Positions 18,570 to 27,740 are shown, counted from the stretch's first letter. The stretch: 64,000 bases of DNA from Streptomyces sp. NBC_00289 (GCF_041435115.1 NZ_CP108046.1:9238001-9302000); one strand, 5' to 3'. Made by a program: numbers and translations. Notes: a model not told the origin generated them from the sequence alone.

Positions 18570-19412
18570 TCACGGTGCCGTGAACAGGGTGGGGAACCGG
18601 GGCCCCAGCCACGGTTTGCGGCCCCAGGTGAAGACCTGGCCCTGGGCGATGGCCCGCCACGGGTTGCGACGGCCCAGCGCTATGAGGAGGAAGGCGACGG
18701 GGTCGATCAGGATCGTGCAGTCCGGGCGGTACGTCGGTTCCGGAGTCACGTCCACCACGCCGTCGGCCACGGTGACGCCGAACGCCGTACCGCCGCCGCC
18801 CCTGAGACGGATGGTGTAGCGGGCGGTCAGCTGGGCCGTGGCGGCCGCGTCGGCGACGTACGGCATGACCGACAGCATGAACGGCATGCACAGTCCGACC
18901 CGGTCCGGGTCGATCATGTGGGGGCGGTTCAGGGCGCGGGCGAGGTCGTAGCCATGGCCCAGCATGTGCGTCAGCAGGTAGGACGAGAGGACGGCCGTGT
19001 CCATGCTGCCCAGTGGGGTGACGAGCGCCCGGGAGGTGCTGGTCCCGTCGTTCGCCGCGTCGCCCACGGCGTTCAGGAACACATCGGCCTGCTCTTCGAT
19101 CCTCGCCGCCAGCGGCTTCGCCCCGCGCTCACCGAACACGGCGAGGGACTGGGCGTTGGCCGCGGCCAGACTCTGTGGTGTGCCGTCCCCGTAGGGGCGT
19201 TCACGGCCCAGTGCGAGGTCGGCCATCAACTCGTTGGCGAGTGCCAGGTGAGCGGCGGCCTCACCGACCGTCCACTCCGACTCCGGCACGGGAACCGCGG
19301 TGTCGGACACGTCCCGCAACAACGCGGCGATGTCGCCGGCCGTCGCACGGATCGCTGTCTCGAGCCCGTCGGGCAAGGGCCCCCCGATGTCCTGCCGCAC
19401 CGTAGATCGCAC
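18570..19412 (-). CDS. Maleylpyruvate isomerase family, mycothiol-dependent-type enzyme
   Basis: A 280-residue protein with the N-terminal mycothiol-dependent maleylpyruvate isomerase helical bundle (DIAALLRDVSDTAVPVPESEWTVGEAAAHLALANELMADL) and, near residue 160, HMLGHGYDLARAL, giving the His and Glu/Asp set that binds a metal in DinB-like folds. The C-terminal ~95 residues form an SCP2-like sterol-carrier domain (ARYTIRLRGGGGTAFGVTVADGVVDVTPEPTYRPDCTILIDPVAFLLIALG). This two-domain form is widespread in Streptomyces, acting in mycothiol-linked detoxification or isomerisation. Start is GTG 19412 after GGAGGG. Convergent with nadE. Exact reaction unknown. Confidence 0.85.
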   Translation of the reverse strand: MRSTVRQDIGGPLPDGLETAIRATAGDIAALLRDVSDTAVPVPESEWTVGEAAAHLALANELMADLALGRERPYGDGTPQSLAAANAQSLAVFGERGAKPLAARIEEQADVFLNAVGDAANDGTSTSRALVTPLGSMDTAVLSSYLLTHMLGHGYDLARALNRPHMIDPDRVGLCMPFMLSVMPYVADAAATAQLTARYTIRLRGGGGTAFGVTVADGVVDVTPEPTYRPDCTILIDPVAFLLIALGRRNPWRAIAQGQVFTWGRKPWLGPRFPTLFTAP

Positions 19413-19633
19413 TCCGACCGTTCCCTCCCGCCTGCGCGCCCCTCGCGTCCGGCGCGCGTCACCCAACCAGACCGGACGGCCCGCGGCAAGCCTTCGCGCT
19501 CCTGTCCACCGCTGTGACATGCACTCTCGCGGTCGCCGTCCGACAATGGTGCGGAGGCAGGCATGACGCGAAGACGCCGGATCACCGTCGGTACCGACGC
19601 CGCGATACGGCAGTGACGCGGCCGGAGGCGTCG

Positions 19634-21664
19634 ATGGTCCGCAAGGTGGCATGGACGACGCTGCTGCGTCCGGCGGTGCAGACCACGGTCGCCGCCGCCA
19701 CGGGTTTCTACCTGTGTCTCTACGGATTCAAGGAGCCGGTGGCGGCGCTCTACGCGCTGTTCGCCCCCATCGCGCTGGGACCCCTGTCCTCCATCGCCGG
19801 ATCCGGTCGGCAGCGGGCGCGGGTGATGCTGTGCGCGCTGCCGTTCGGCCTCGCGCTCGTCGCCCTCGGCACGGCTCTCGCGGCCGGCACCTGGACGGCG
19901 GTGGCGGGGATGGCGATCGTCGGCTTCGTGCTGGGGTTCGCCCCCGCCGGCGGCCCCCGCAGCGCGGGAGCGGCACCGGGCCTCCAGCTCTTCTACATCC
20001 TGGCGTGCTTCCCGCCCTACGCCCCGCAGACACTGCCGGCCCGGCTCGCCGGGGCCAGTGTGGGCGTCCTGGTGCTGGCCGCCGGCAGTTCCCTCCTGTT
20101 CCCCGGCGTGCCCGCGCGAAGCTACCGCGAACGGCTGGCCGACGCCCTCGAGACAGCGGCGGCGGCCGCGGGCGGCCGTGTTCCGGTCGGGGACCTCCGT
20201 GAGCGGGGTGAGCAGTTGAGGTTCTCGCACGTGCCGCCCGGGGACCGCCCCACCGGCCCGGGGCGCACCGACCGGGCGCTCACCCAGGCCGGGGCCGCGA
20301 GCCGCCGTCTCATGGAAGGCTTCGCCGAACTGTCGGCGCCGCACCGTGCCGTCCCGGGCACGGACCAGCCGTGCGACGTGCTGCTCGCCCGAGTCGCCGA
20401 CGTGTGCGCGTCGGCCGGCTCGGCGCTGCGGGCCGGCGTGGGCACCCCGTCGGTCGCGTCCCTGGAAGCGTCGATCAAACACATCCAGACGGAGCGCGTG
20501 CGCGGGACCGCACCGCCGCTGCGGCCGGACATCGGCGTCCTGCGAAAGCAGACCATGGTGCTGGACATCGCGGCGGCCACCTGGGTCGCCGTCACGGCAC
20601 TGGGCATCGCGGAACGCGGGCGGACGGCACCGCCGGCGGCGGGCGACGTCTTCTGGTACGCGGACCTCCCGACACCCCGGCTGTGGGCACGTCGTGCGGG
20701 TGCCAACCTCACCCGGCGTTCGGTGTGGTTCCAGAACGCGGTGCGGGTGGCCCTGGGACTGGCGGCGGCCCGGCTGGTGGCGGGCAGCCTCGACCTCGCC
20801 CACGGGTTCTGGGTACTCCTCGCGGTGCTCACGCTGGGGCGCACCACCGTGGGAGCGACGTGGAGCGCGGTCCGGCAGGCCGTCGCCGGCAATCTGATCG
20901 GGGCCGCTGCCGCCGGCGCCCTGCTGCTTGCCGTGGGCCGGCACACGGACGTCTACGCGGCCCTGCTCGTACCGGCGATGCTGGTGGCGTTCGTGCTGGG
21001 GCCACGCTGGGGCATCGCCTGCGCCCAGGCCCTGTTCACCTTCCTGGTGGCACTCGTCTTCGCCCAGGTCACTCCGGTGAACTGGCGCCTGTCCGAAGTG
21101 CGTCTGCTCGACGTCGTCACCGGCAGCGTCATCGGTCTGCTGTGCGGACTGCTGGCCTGGCCCGCCGGAGGCCGGCGGGAGGTCCGCCGTACGATGGCCG
21201 ACCTGCTGCGGGCGTGCGGAGCCCTCATCCCGCCCACCACCAATCTGCTGACGAGTCCCTCGTCATCGCGCGCTTCGCTGCCCACCCTCCCGCTGCTGCA
21301 CCGGCTGCGGCTGGCCGAGGCGGCGTATGCGCAGTACCGCAACGAACCGCCCGCGGACCAAAGGGGCGAGCCCGCCGACTGGCACGCGATCCTCATCGTC
21401 GCCCACCAGACCCTGCTGGGAACACACCGCCTGCTGCGCTTCGACCTCATCGCCCCCGGCCTTCCTCCACCTGTCCGGGGGAGTCCCACGGATGGTGCTG
21501 ACGCGCATCCGCGACCACCGGCGTCGGACGGGAAACCGAGGGCGTCCACGGTGCCGGAGCCGGCTGCGGTGGAGCCCGTGCTCGTCGACCTGGACGCCTG
21601 GCTCACCGGCATCGGCCGCCGGCTCGATCGCATAGCCGCGTCGGTGCCGACGAATCCCGTCTGA
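19634..21664 (+). CDS. FUSC-family membrane protein
   Basis: A 676-residue integral membrane protein; ATG 19634 has GGAGG 5 bases before it. It has the two-block plan of the fusaric-acid-resistance (FUSC/YccS) family: five or six hydrophobic helices in ~15-165, a cytosolic helical region to ~360, a second membrane block in ~385-530 (VRVALGLAAARLVAGSLDLAHGFWVLLAVLTLGRTTVGATWSAVRQAVAGNLIG is the FUSC core), then a cytosolic tail. Relatives export aromatic acids or stabilise the envelope, but many are uncharacterised. A single gene, with a hairpin and repeats after it. Substrate not inferable. Confidence 0.82.
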   Translation: MVRKVAWTTLLRPAVQTTVAAATGFYLCLYGFKEPVAALYALFAPIALGPLSSIAGSGRQRARVMLCALPFGLALVALGTALAAGTWTAVAGMAIVGFVLGFAPAGGPRSAGAAPGLQLFYILACFPPYAPQTLPARLAGASVGVLVLAAGSSLLFPGVPARSYRERLADALETAAAAAGGRVPVGDLRERGEQLRFSHVPPGDRPTGPGRTDRALTQAGAASRRLMEGFAELSAPHRAVPGTDQPCDVLLARVADVCASAGSALRAGVGTPSVASLEASIKHIQTERVRGTAPPLRPDIGVLRKQTMVLDIAAATWVAVTALGIAERGRTAPPAAGDVFWYADLPTPRLWARRAGANLTRRSVWFQNAVRVALGLAAARLVAGSLDLAHGFWVLLAVLTLGRTTVGATWSAVRQAVAGNLIGAAAAGALLLAVGRHTDVYAALLVPAMLVAFVLGPRWGIACAQALFTFLVALVFAQVTPVNWRLSEVRLLDVVTGSVIGLLCGLLAWPAGGRREVRRTMADLLRACGALIPPTTNLLTSPSSSRASLPTLPLLHRLRLAEAAYAQYRNEPPADQRGEPADWHAILIVAHQTLLGTHRLLRFDLIAPGLPPPVRGSPTDGADAHPRPPASDGKPRASTVPEPAAVEPVLVDLDAWLTGIGRRLDRIAASVPTNPV

Positions 21665-21800
21665 CGTGGGGCCGTGGACCGCGACCACACCGGCAGGCCA
21701 CCGGCTTCGGGGAGGCATGGGGAGGCATCACCCGCCGGCTCCCGGGTACGCGGTCTGCTCGAATCCTGGTGAGGATGCCTGGAGGTGGAATGGTGCGCTA

Positions 21801-21857
21801 CCGCCACTTCGCCGCAAGTGGCGGTCACCGGGAAGTGGCGGTCACAGGAAGTGGCGG
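21801..21857. repeat. Hairpin plus tandem copies of the aldolase gene's last bases
   Basis: CCGCCACTT (21801-21809) pairs with AAGTGGCGG (21816-21824), a 9-bp perfect stem usable as a terminator by both convergent genes. AAGTGGCGG recurs at 21833 and 21849, each followed by TCAC or CCTC, so the 16-17 bases around the stop codon of the minus-strand gene (stop at 21842) are repeated in tandem beyond it. Confidence 0.65.
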
Positions 21858-23059
21858 CCCTCGCCACGGTAGGTGGGGACGGTCTCGACCACTTCGCCGC
21901 CGCTGACCAGGTGCAGTTCGCCGATGCGCTCGCACAGTTCACCGGCTTTCGCGTGCCGCAGCCACACCCGGTCGCCGAGGCGCAGGGCGTGCGCGGGCGT
22001 GCCCACCAGCGGTGTCTGTACCTCACCGAAGGCCTCGGTGGCGGTGACGCGCAGGCCTGGCGGCCAGGCCGGCGTGGGCAGCCGGTCCCTGCCGGGCGGG
22101 CCGGACGCCACCCAGCCACCGCCCAGCAGCGTCGCGATCCGCGCGGTGGGACGGCGTACGACGGGGAGCACGAAGAACGCGGCCGGTGCGGGCCGGAAGG
22201 TCCGGTAGAAGTCGAACAGGCCGGGACCGTACAGGCCGGAGCCCGCCGCGAGTTCGGTGACGGCGTCCTCCCGCGTGGTGGTCTCCAGGCTGCCGGTGCC
22301 GCCGCCGTTGACGAACCGCAGGGGCGTCACGGCCCGGACGGCGGCGACCGCGGCCGCCCGCCGGCTGCTCAGTTCCTCCACGGAGGAGCGCTGCATCGCC
22401 CGGACGGCGGCCCGCCTGAGCCGGGAACCCGCCTGGTTGTCGCCGAGGCCGGCGATCTGGCCCTCGTAGCCCATGATTCCGGCGAGTTCGAATCCGGGGC
22501 GGGCCGCGACCGCGCGGGCGAAGGCAGCTGCCTCCTGCGGTGTGTGCACCGGGGACCTGCGCGGGCCGAGGTGGACGCGGCCGCCCGCCAGGCGCAGGGC
22601 GGCGTCCAGTTCGAGGCAGACCCGGACGCGGGTGGGGCGCGGGCCGGTCGCGGCGTCGATGAGGTCGAGGTGCTCGACGGAGTCCACCATCAACGTGACA
22701 CGGGAGGCGAGGCGTTCGTCACCGGCCAGGGTGCGCAGTGCCGTGCGGTCGGCGGTGGGGTAGCCGACGACGATGTCGTCGAACTCCTCGGCCAGCCACA
22801 GGGCTTCGGGGAGGGTGAAGCCGAGGACGCCCTGGAATCCCGGGCGGTCGAGGGCGCGCCGGATGAGGGCCCGGGAGCGCAGCGACTTGCTGGCCAGCCG
22901 GATCGGCTTGCCGGCCGCCCGGCGTTCCAGGTCTGAGGCGTTGGCGTCGAAGGCGTCCAGGTCGATGACGCCGAAGGGGGGTTCGAGCCCGGCGGTCGCG
23001 GCTTGAAGGCGGTCGAAGCGGCCCTGGGCCGCACGCGCGGAGGCGGTCTGGACGGTCAT
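21842..23059 (-). CDS. Amino acid deaminase/aldolase, fold-type III PLP enzyme
   Basis: A 405-residue protein of the alanine-racemase-N-terminal (D-threonine aldolase/D-serine dehydratase) group. ATG 23059 is preceded by AAGGAGGCGG. The PLP lysine lies in PIRLASKSLRSRALIRRAL (Lys near residue 58). Downstream are VMVD-type strands (RVTLMVDSVEHLDLID), GIMGYEGQIAGLGDN, VNGGGTGSLE and a C-terminal beta domain with GELHLV and HAKAGELCERIGELH, including the His typical of the metal-binding D-serine dehydratase fold. It probably deaminates or cleaves D-hydroxy-amino acids. It is divergent from a TetR regulator across a 43-nt palindrome, so likely repressed by it. Confidence 0.84.
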   Translation of the reverse strand: MTVQTASARAAQGRFDRLQAATAGLEPPFGVIDLDAFDANASDLERRAAGKPIRLASKSLRSRALIRRALDRPGFQGVLGFTLPEALWLAEEFDDIVVGYPTADRTALRTLAGDERLASRVTLMVDSVEHLDLIDAATGPRPTRVRVCLELDAALRLAGGRVHLGPRRSPVHTPQEAAAFARAVAARPGFELAGIMGYEGQIAGLGDNQAGSRLRRAAVRAMQRSSVEELSSRRAAAVAAVRAVTPLRFVNGGGTGSLETTTREDAVTELAAGSGLYGPGLFDFYRTFRPAPAAFFVLPVVRRPTARIATLLGGGWVASGPPGRDRLPTPAWPPGLRVTATEAFGEVQTPLVGTPAHALRLGDRVWLRHAKAGELCERIGELHLVSGGEVVETVPTYRGEGRHFL

Positions 23060-23232
23060 CGCCCGCCTCCTTGCAGGGAAGCACGCGGTGCGTCCGGCCT
23101 CCGTGTCCGTGCACGCCGGCGTGACGACTCCACAGCGCCGGATCCGTCGGGAACAACACTGGCCTTCGGTCGCACGCGTGCCTCCTGCGGGTGTTCTTGC
23201 CAGGCGTTGGCTTCCGCTACGGTCGCCCACCT

Positions 23233-23275
23233 TCCAGAAGTAAGTCAAGCGTCCAGGACGCATGACTTACTTCTG
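23233..23275. promoter_or_regulatory. 43-nt near-perfect palindrome between aldolase and TetR genes
   Basis: Arms CCAGAAGTAAGTCA (23233-23246) and TGACTTACTTCTGG (23262-23275) are exact complements. Between them GCGTCC (23248-23253) pairs with GGACGC (23255-23260) around an A at 23254. Only the A/A pair at 23247/23261 fails, so 20 of 21 positions match. It sits between the divergent genes, and each arm carries TTGACTT/TGACTTA that could serve as a -35. Most likely an operator for the adjacent TetR protein. Confidence 0.7.
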
Positions 23276-23394
23276 GGAACGCCCGCCCCGAGGTGTGTCG
23301 GCCACCGCCGTACTTCCCGCCGCGGGATCGCCACGCGTGGTTGGTTATCCTTGCGGGCGCCGACGAACCCGCAGGTGAAGCGAGAGGAGTGCGC

Positions 23395-23997
23395 GTGCCC
23401 CGCATGGCGGCGAGCGACCGGAGGGCCGAGCTCCTCGAAGCGGCGATCCGGGTCATGGCGCGCGACGGCGTGGCCAAGGCCACCACCCGCGCGATCGTCA
23501 GCGAGGCGGGTATGACGCTGGGTGCCTTCCACTACTGCTTCGCATCCCGTGCGCAGATGCTCGAACTCGTCACCGAGACCCTCACCGAGCGGTACGTCGC
23601 CGAGGTTCGCGGCCTGTTCGCGCCGCACAAGGACATCCGCGACAGCGTCCTCGACAGCCTGCACGCCTTCTGGAAGGGCTTCGAGGCCAATCCCGGCGAG
23701 CATCAGATGAGTTACGAGCTCACCCAGTACGCGCTGCGCACCCCGGGCCTCGAGAACGTCGCGAAACGGCAGTACGAGATCTTCCTCGCCGCCTTCGCCT
23801 CACTGCTCGAACTGGCCGCCGAGAACGCCGGGATCCGATGGACCCAGCCCGTGCCGGTGCTCGCGCGGTACGTGCAGTCGCTCATCGACGGCCTCAACAT
23901 GACCTGGCTCGTCGACCGCAACAGCGAGCACAGCAAGGCCGTTCTGGAGATGCTCGCCGACCATCTCCTGCAACACGCCCGGCCGGCAGCAGGCTGA
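23395..23997 (+). CDS. TetR family transcriptional regulator
   Basis: A 200-residue repressor-type protein; GTG 23395 follows GAGAGGAG. The DNA-binding domain (~10-58) is RRAELLEAAIRVMARDGVAKATTRAIVSEAGMTLGAFHYCFASRAQMLELV, with the recognition helix in LGAFHYCF. The rest (~60-190) is an all-helical ligand and dimer domain. It is transcribed away from the aldolase gene and probably binds the 43-nt palindrome between them, repressing both itself and the aldolase until a ligand (perhaps a D-amino acid or its product) appears. Inference from layout only. Confidence 0.88.
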   Translation: MPRMAASDRRAELLEAAIRVMARDGVAKATTRAIVSEAGMTLGAFHYCFASRAQMLELVTETLTERYVAEVRGLFAPHKDIRDSVLDSLHAFWKGFEANPGEHQMSYELTQYALRTPGLENVAKRQYEIFLAAFASLLELAAENAGIRWTQPVPVLARYVQSLIDGLNMTWLVDRNSEHSKAVLEMLADHLLQHARPAAG

Positions 23998-24442
23998 CCT
24001 GCCCGGCCCGCGCCACTCACGCGCGTGCTCTCCCGCGGGTGCATGTCGTGAAGAACGTCGTCCAGACAGACCGCTGCCCGAATAGCCGCAGTCCCGTTCC
24101 CCAGCCGAATGGACCGTGATCGTTCTCATCGGCATCCGCTGTACCAGCGCTCCCCGACGCCGACCCCAGCGCTCGCCACTCGCTTGACCGTCGGCATGGG
24201 GAAGTTGCCTGTCGGGCGACGGTCGGCAAACCGATGCGGCGGGAGCGCCATGCCAGGATCCGGCAACAACCGGCCCGCCGAATCGCGCGCAGGGCACCTG
24301 CCGATGCCGCGAGGCGCGCAGGTAGGCTCGGCGTCCTTCCCGCACCCAGGACCCCACCGGTCACGGTCGTCGAACAGGCCCCTGACCGGACCGGCCCGCG
24401 GGCTCGCGGTCGCCCGCCTCGTGGAAGATTCGTTGGAGGAAC
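23998..24442. other. Intergenic, nothing recognised
   Basis: About 445 bases between the TetR gene and the transporter gene. I see no convincing gene, structured RNA or promoter; open frames here on both strands lack ribosome sites and family resemblance. Confidence 0.5.
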
Positions 24443-25741
24443 GTGAACGGCTGGCAGAGCTGGGCGGCGATCGCCGTCTTCGTCGCGACGTACGCCCTGA
24501 TCATCAGTGAGAAGATCCACCGCGTGGGCGCGGCCCTGGGCGGCGCCGCCCTGATGCTGGCCATCGGCGCCACCGACGACGAGTCGGCCTTCTTCTCCGA
24601 GCGCAGCGGCGTCGACTGGAACGTCATCTTCCTGCTGATGGGCATGATGATGATCGTCGGAGTGCTCAGGAAGACCGGTATGTTCGAGTACCTGGCCATC
24701 TGGGCGGTGAAGCGGGCGCGGGCCCGGCCCTTCCGGGTGATGGTGATGCTCGTGGTCATCACTGCGGTGGCCTCGGCTCTGCTCGACAACGTCACCACGG
24801 TCCTGCTCGTCGCCCCGGTCACGCTGCTGGTCTGCGAGCGCCTCGCGCTGTCCGCCGCTCCCTTCCTGATCGCCGAGGTGTTCGCCGCCAACATCGGCGG
24901 CCTCGCGACCCTCGTCGGCGACCCGCCCAACATCATCATCGCCAGCCGGGCGGGCCTGACCTTCAACGACTTCCTGGTCCACCTCGCCCCGCTGTCGGCC
25001 CTCCTGGTCGTGGTGCTCGTCGTCCTGTGCCGCTTCCTGTTCCGCAAGTCGTTCGTCTACGACGAGGCGCGCGCGGAGGAGGTCATGGCGCTGGAGGAGA
25101 AGGAGGCCATCAAGGACCCCGTCCTGCTCGTACAGGGCTTGGCGGTGCTGGCGCTGGTCGTGGCCGGTTTCGTCCTCCATCCGGTACTGCACTACGCGCC
25201 CAGCGTCGTCGCCCTGCTCGGAGCCGGTCTGCTCATCGCCGTCTCCTCCGCGGAGACCGGCGAGGTACTGGGCGAGGTCGAGTGGCCCACCCTCGCCTTC
25301 TTCGCCGGACTGTTCATCATGATCGGCGGTCTGATCGAGACCGGCGTCATCAGCGAGATCTCCAGGTCCCTCGCCGACGCCATCGGTGACGACGAACTCG
25401 GCGGCTCCATGCTCCTGTTGGGCGCTTCGGCCGTGCTGTCAGGCGTCGTGGACAACATCCCCTACGTCGCCACCATGGCTCCGATCACCGCCGATCTGGT
25501 CCGGAACATGGGAACCTCCGGCGACCATGTCATGTGGTGGGCCCTGGCCGTCGGCGCGGACCTCGGCGGCAACGCCACCGCGATCGGCGCCAGCGCCAAC
25601 GTCGTCGTACTCGGCATCGCCGAACGCAACCGGCAGCCCATCTCCTTCTGGCAGTTCACCAAGTACGGCCTCGTCGTCACCGCCGTCACCGTGGCACTGT
25701 CGGCCGGATACGTGTGGCTGCGCTACTTCGCCGTCGCCTGA
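24443..25741 (+). CDS. ArsB/NhaD-type ion transporter (SLC13/IT superfamily)
   Basis: A 432-residue membrane protein; GTG 24443 with TTGGAGGAA upstream. About eleven hydrophobic helices. The two inverted halves show the ion-transporter signatures: LLDNVTTVLLVAPVTLLVCERL with NIGGLATLVGDPPNIIIASRAGLTFNDFL in the first, and GVVDNIPYVATMAPITADLV with GADLGGNATAIGASANVVVLGIAERNRQPISFWQF in the second. The D-N-x-T and GDPPN/GASAN loops are typical of ArsB/NhaD proteins that exchange arsenite, sodium or organic anions. No ArsR, ArsC or antiporter partner is adjacent. A CBS-domain gene follows 147 bases later and could regulate it. Confidence 0.85.
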   Translation: MNGWQSWAAIAVFVATYALIISEKIHRVGAALGGAALMLAIGATDDESAFFSERSGVDWNVIFLLMGMMMIVGVLRKTGMFEYLAIWAVKRARARPFRVMVMLVVITAVASALLDNVTTVLLVAPVTLLVCERLALSAAPFLIAEVFAANIGGLATLVGDPPNIIIASRAGLTFNDFLVHLAPLSALLVVVLVVLCRFLFRKSFVYDEARAEEVMALEEKEAIKDPVLLVQGLAVLALVVAGFVLHPVLHYAPSVVALLGAGLLIAVSSAETGEVLGEVEWPTLAFFAGLFIMIGGLIETGVISEISRSLADAIGDDELGGSMLLLGASAVLSGVVDNIPYVATMAPITADLVRNMGTSGDHVMWWALAVGADLGGNATAIGASANVVVLGIAERNRQPISFWQFTKYGLVVTAVTVALSAGYVWLRYFAVA

Positions 25742-25888
25742 CCGCGACACCCGGCGTGGTGGCCGGCAGCCCTGCGATCCCGGGACCGCTGAGCTCGCCG
25801 CGTAAGTTTCGGGTCAAGGTCCTGGCTTCGGCTCCACCGCTGTACCACTCTGAGCACAGGTACGTGTCCCGCAGACGAGGAGCCCGCC

Positions 25889-26380
25889 ATGCGCGCCCGT
25901 GACCTGGCGGTCGGATACCGGACGGTGAGCGTCGACAGTGACGCCCTGGAGGCGGCCCGCCTGATGGCCGAGCACGGGTTGCCCGGTCTGCTGGTGCTGG
26001 ACGAGCGGGGGGAGCCGAAGGCGATCCTGCCCGCCTCGCAGATGGTCAAGCTGCTGGTGCCCTCCTACGTGGTGGACGACCCGACCCTGGCCGCGGTCGT
26101 CGACGAGAAACACGCCGACCGGCTCTGTCAGGCGCTGGCGGGCCGACGTGTCGGTGACTGCCTTTCCGGCGGGGCGGAGCCGCCGCCGATCGCCGACCCC
26201 GACGACACCGCGCTGGAGGTGGCCGCGTTGATGGCGCGGGTGCGCAGCCCGCTGGTGGCCGTGGCGGAACGGGTGCGGGTCGGACGCGAGCGGAGGACGA
26301 CACGCCTGCTGGGCGTCATCACCGCCTCGCACCTCCTGCACGAACTGCTCGGTGTCACGGGCCCCTCGACAACCGGGTGA
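25889..26380 (+). CDS. CBS-domain pair protein
   Basis: A 163-residue cytosolic protein with GACGAGGAG before the ATG. Two CBS repeats: MRARDLAVGYRTVSVDSDALEAARLMAEHGLPGLLVLDERGEPKAILPASQ and VGDCLSGGAEPPPIADPDDTALEVAALMARVRSPLVAVAERV...LLGVITASHLLHELLG. Such pairs bind adenine nucleotides or SAM and switch partner proteins. Its position right after the ArsB/NhaD-type transporter makes that transporter a candidate partner. Followed by a very strong hairpin terminator. Confidence 0.85.
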   Translation: MRARDLAVGYRTVSVDSDALEAARLMAEHGLPGLLVLDERGEPKAILPASQMVKLLVPSYVVDDPTLAAVVDEKHADRLCQALAGRRVGDCLSGGAEPPPIADPDDTALEVAALMARVRSPLVAVAERVRVGRERRTTRLLGVITASHLLHELLGVTGPSTTG

Positions 26381-26499
26381 GCACACGGGAGCGGCGGCGA
26401 ACGGGATCGCCGCCGCCCCGGTGGCGACCGTCGCACGAACCCCCGTGGCCCGCCCCCGTCCCCTCGTGCCGCGCATCGACGGAACACCGCTCCCCTCCG

Positions 26500-26541
26500 G
26501 GTTCCGGTGCCGGGCACCTGCCGGTGTCCGGCACCGGAACC
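26500..26541 (+). terminator. 19-bp hairpin terminator after the CBS gene
   Basis: Bases 26500-26518 pair with 26523-26541 over 19 positions (one G-U) around a TGCC loop. It ends the transporter-CBS unit and shields the next gene. Confidence 0.75.
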
Positions 26542-26591
26542 ATCCGCAGTGCTCCCCGCGAGCCATGGTGCACGGCTGAATCCCTTCCCCG

Positions 26592-26612
26592 CATTGCCGG
26601 TTCCCGGCAATG
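26592..26612. promoter_or_regulatory. Palindrome upstream of the PucR-like gene
   Basis: CATTGCCGG-TTC-CCGGCAATG: 9-bp arms, perfect, 3-base spacer, centred at 26602, about 70 bases before the start of the PucR/CdaR-like gene. Could be an autoregulatory operator; a small terminator is the alternative. Confidence 0.45.
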
Positions 26613-26682
26613 TTCCTTAGGGTCTGCATGCCGAGGGCCGCTGAGAAACCGTCATCGGCGTGGCACGAAGACGGGGGAGAGC

Positions 26683-27740
26683 ATGACGGACCGGCAGGAT
26701 TCCGAGCACTATCTCGACGGCTACGCGCACATCCTGGCGGACGTCGCGGCCACTGGACGACGACTCACCCGCGACGAGCTCGAATCCCGGCGCGCGCTGG
26801 GAGAACAGGCCGCGGAGGCGGGCCGTGGCCTGCGTGAACTGGTCAGCGCCCACCTGACCGCCGCCCGCACGGCCTGGCCGGGCTCAGCCGGCCCGGCCGA
26901 CCGCGCGCTCGCCGCCGTACAGCAGGCCGTGGACGCTTTCGCGGAAGGCTACGAACGGGCCCAGCGGCTGGCCGTGCGCCAGGAGGAGGCCGCGCGCCGC
27001 GAGTTCATCGACGACCTGCTCTACGGCCGCAGCGACCTGGGACGGCTCGCCGAACGCGCCGAACGCTTCGGTCTGCGTCTGTCCCACGCCCACGCGGTCG
27101 CCGTCGCCCAGGGAGCTGCCGCCTACGGCGAGGGCGACCCCGTGGCCCGGCAGGTGGAGCGCGCGTTGATAGCCCGTTTCGGCGACCGCAGCATCCTGCT
27201 CACCACCAAGGACGGTCGCCTGTTGTGCATCGCCCCCGGCCACCAGGACGACGTTCTCGCCCACTTCGCCAAACAGGCACACGCGGCCACCGACGGCGGC
27301 CGGGTCGCGATCGGACGCCCCCAGGCCGGGGCCGGTGGCGTCGTCCAGTCCTACGAAGAAGCGCTCAACACCCTTGAACTCGCCGAGCGCCTCGACCTCG
27401 AGGACCCCGTCCTGCGCGCGGCCGACCTGCTCGTCTACCCCGTTCTCACCCGCGACCGCCAGGCCATGGCCGACCTCGTCCTCGACACCCTCGGCCCGCT
27501 CACCACGGCCCGCGGCGCGCCGAGCCCCTCCTCGACACGCTCACCGCCTACTTCGACTGCGGCTGCGTCGCCGCCGAGGCCGCCCGACGGCTCACGCTCA
27601 GCGTGCGCGCGCTGACCTACCGCCTGGAGCGCATCCACAAACTCACCGGCGCCAACCCCGCCGACCCCGCCCACCGCTACATGCTCCAGACGGCGGTCAT
27701 CGGCGCCCGGCTGCTGGACTGGCCCGCCCGGGAACTGTGA
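26683..27740 (+). pseudogene. PucR/CdaR-type regulator, frameshifted before its HTH
   Basis: Start ATG 26683 with GGGGGAGAG upstream. About 280 residues are intact: a helical N-terminal region, then a GGDEF-like/CdaR middle domain (EFIDDLLYGRSDLGRLAERAERFGL..., SYEEALNTLELAERLDLEDPVLRAADLLVYPVL). Around 27511-27521 the frame changes. The original frame runs into Pro/Ser-rich nonsense to a stop at 27615, while the next frame (from GAG at 27522) encodes the expected end: EPLLDTLTAYFDCG, ARRLTLSVRALTYRLERIHKLTG and a stop at 27738-27740, the PucR C-terminal HTH. One missing G in CGCGGCGCG would explain it. As read, the product lacks its DNA-binding domain; a sequencing error cannot be excluded. 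Confidence 0.75.

Noticed and set aside
27511..27524. Programmed ribosomal frameshift in the PucR-like gene
   Set aside because: No slippery heptamer or downstream structure is evident; loss of one base is simpler.
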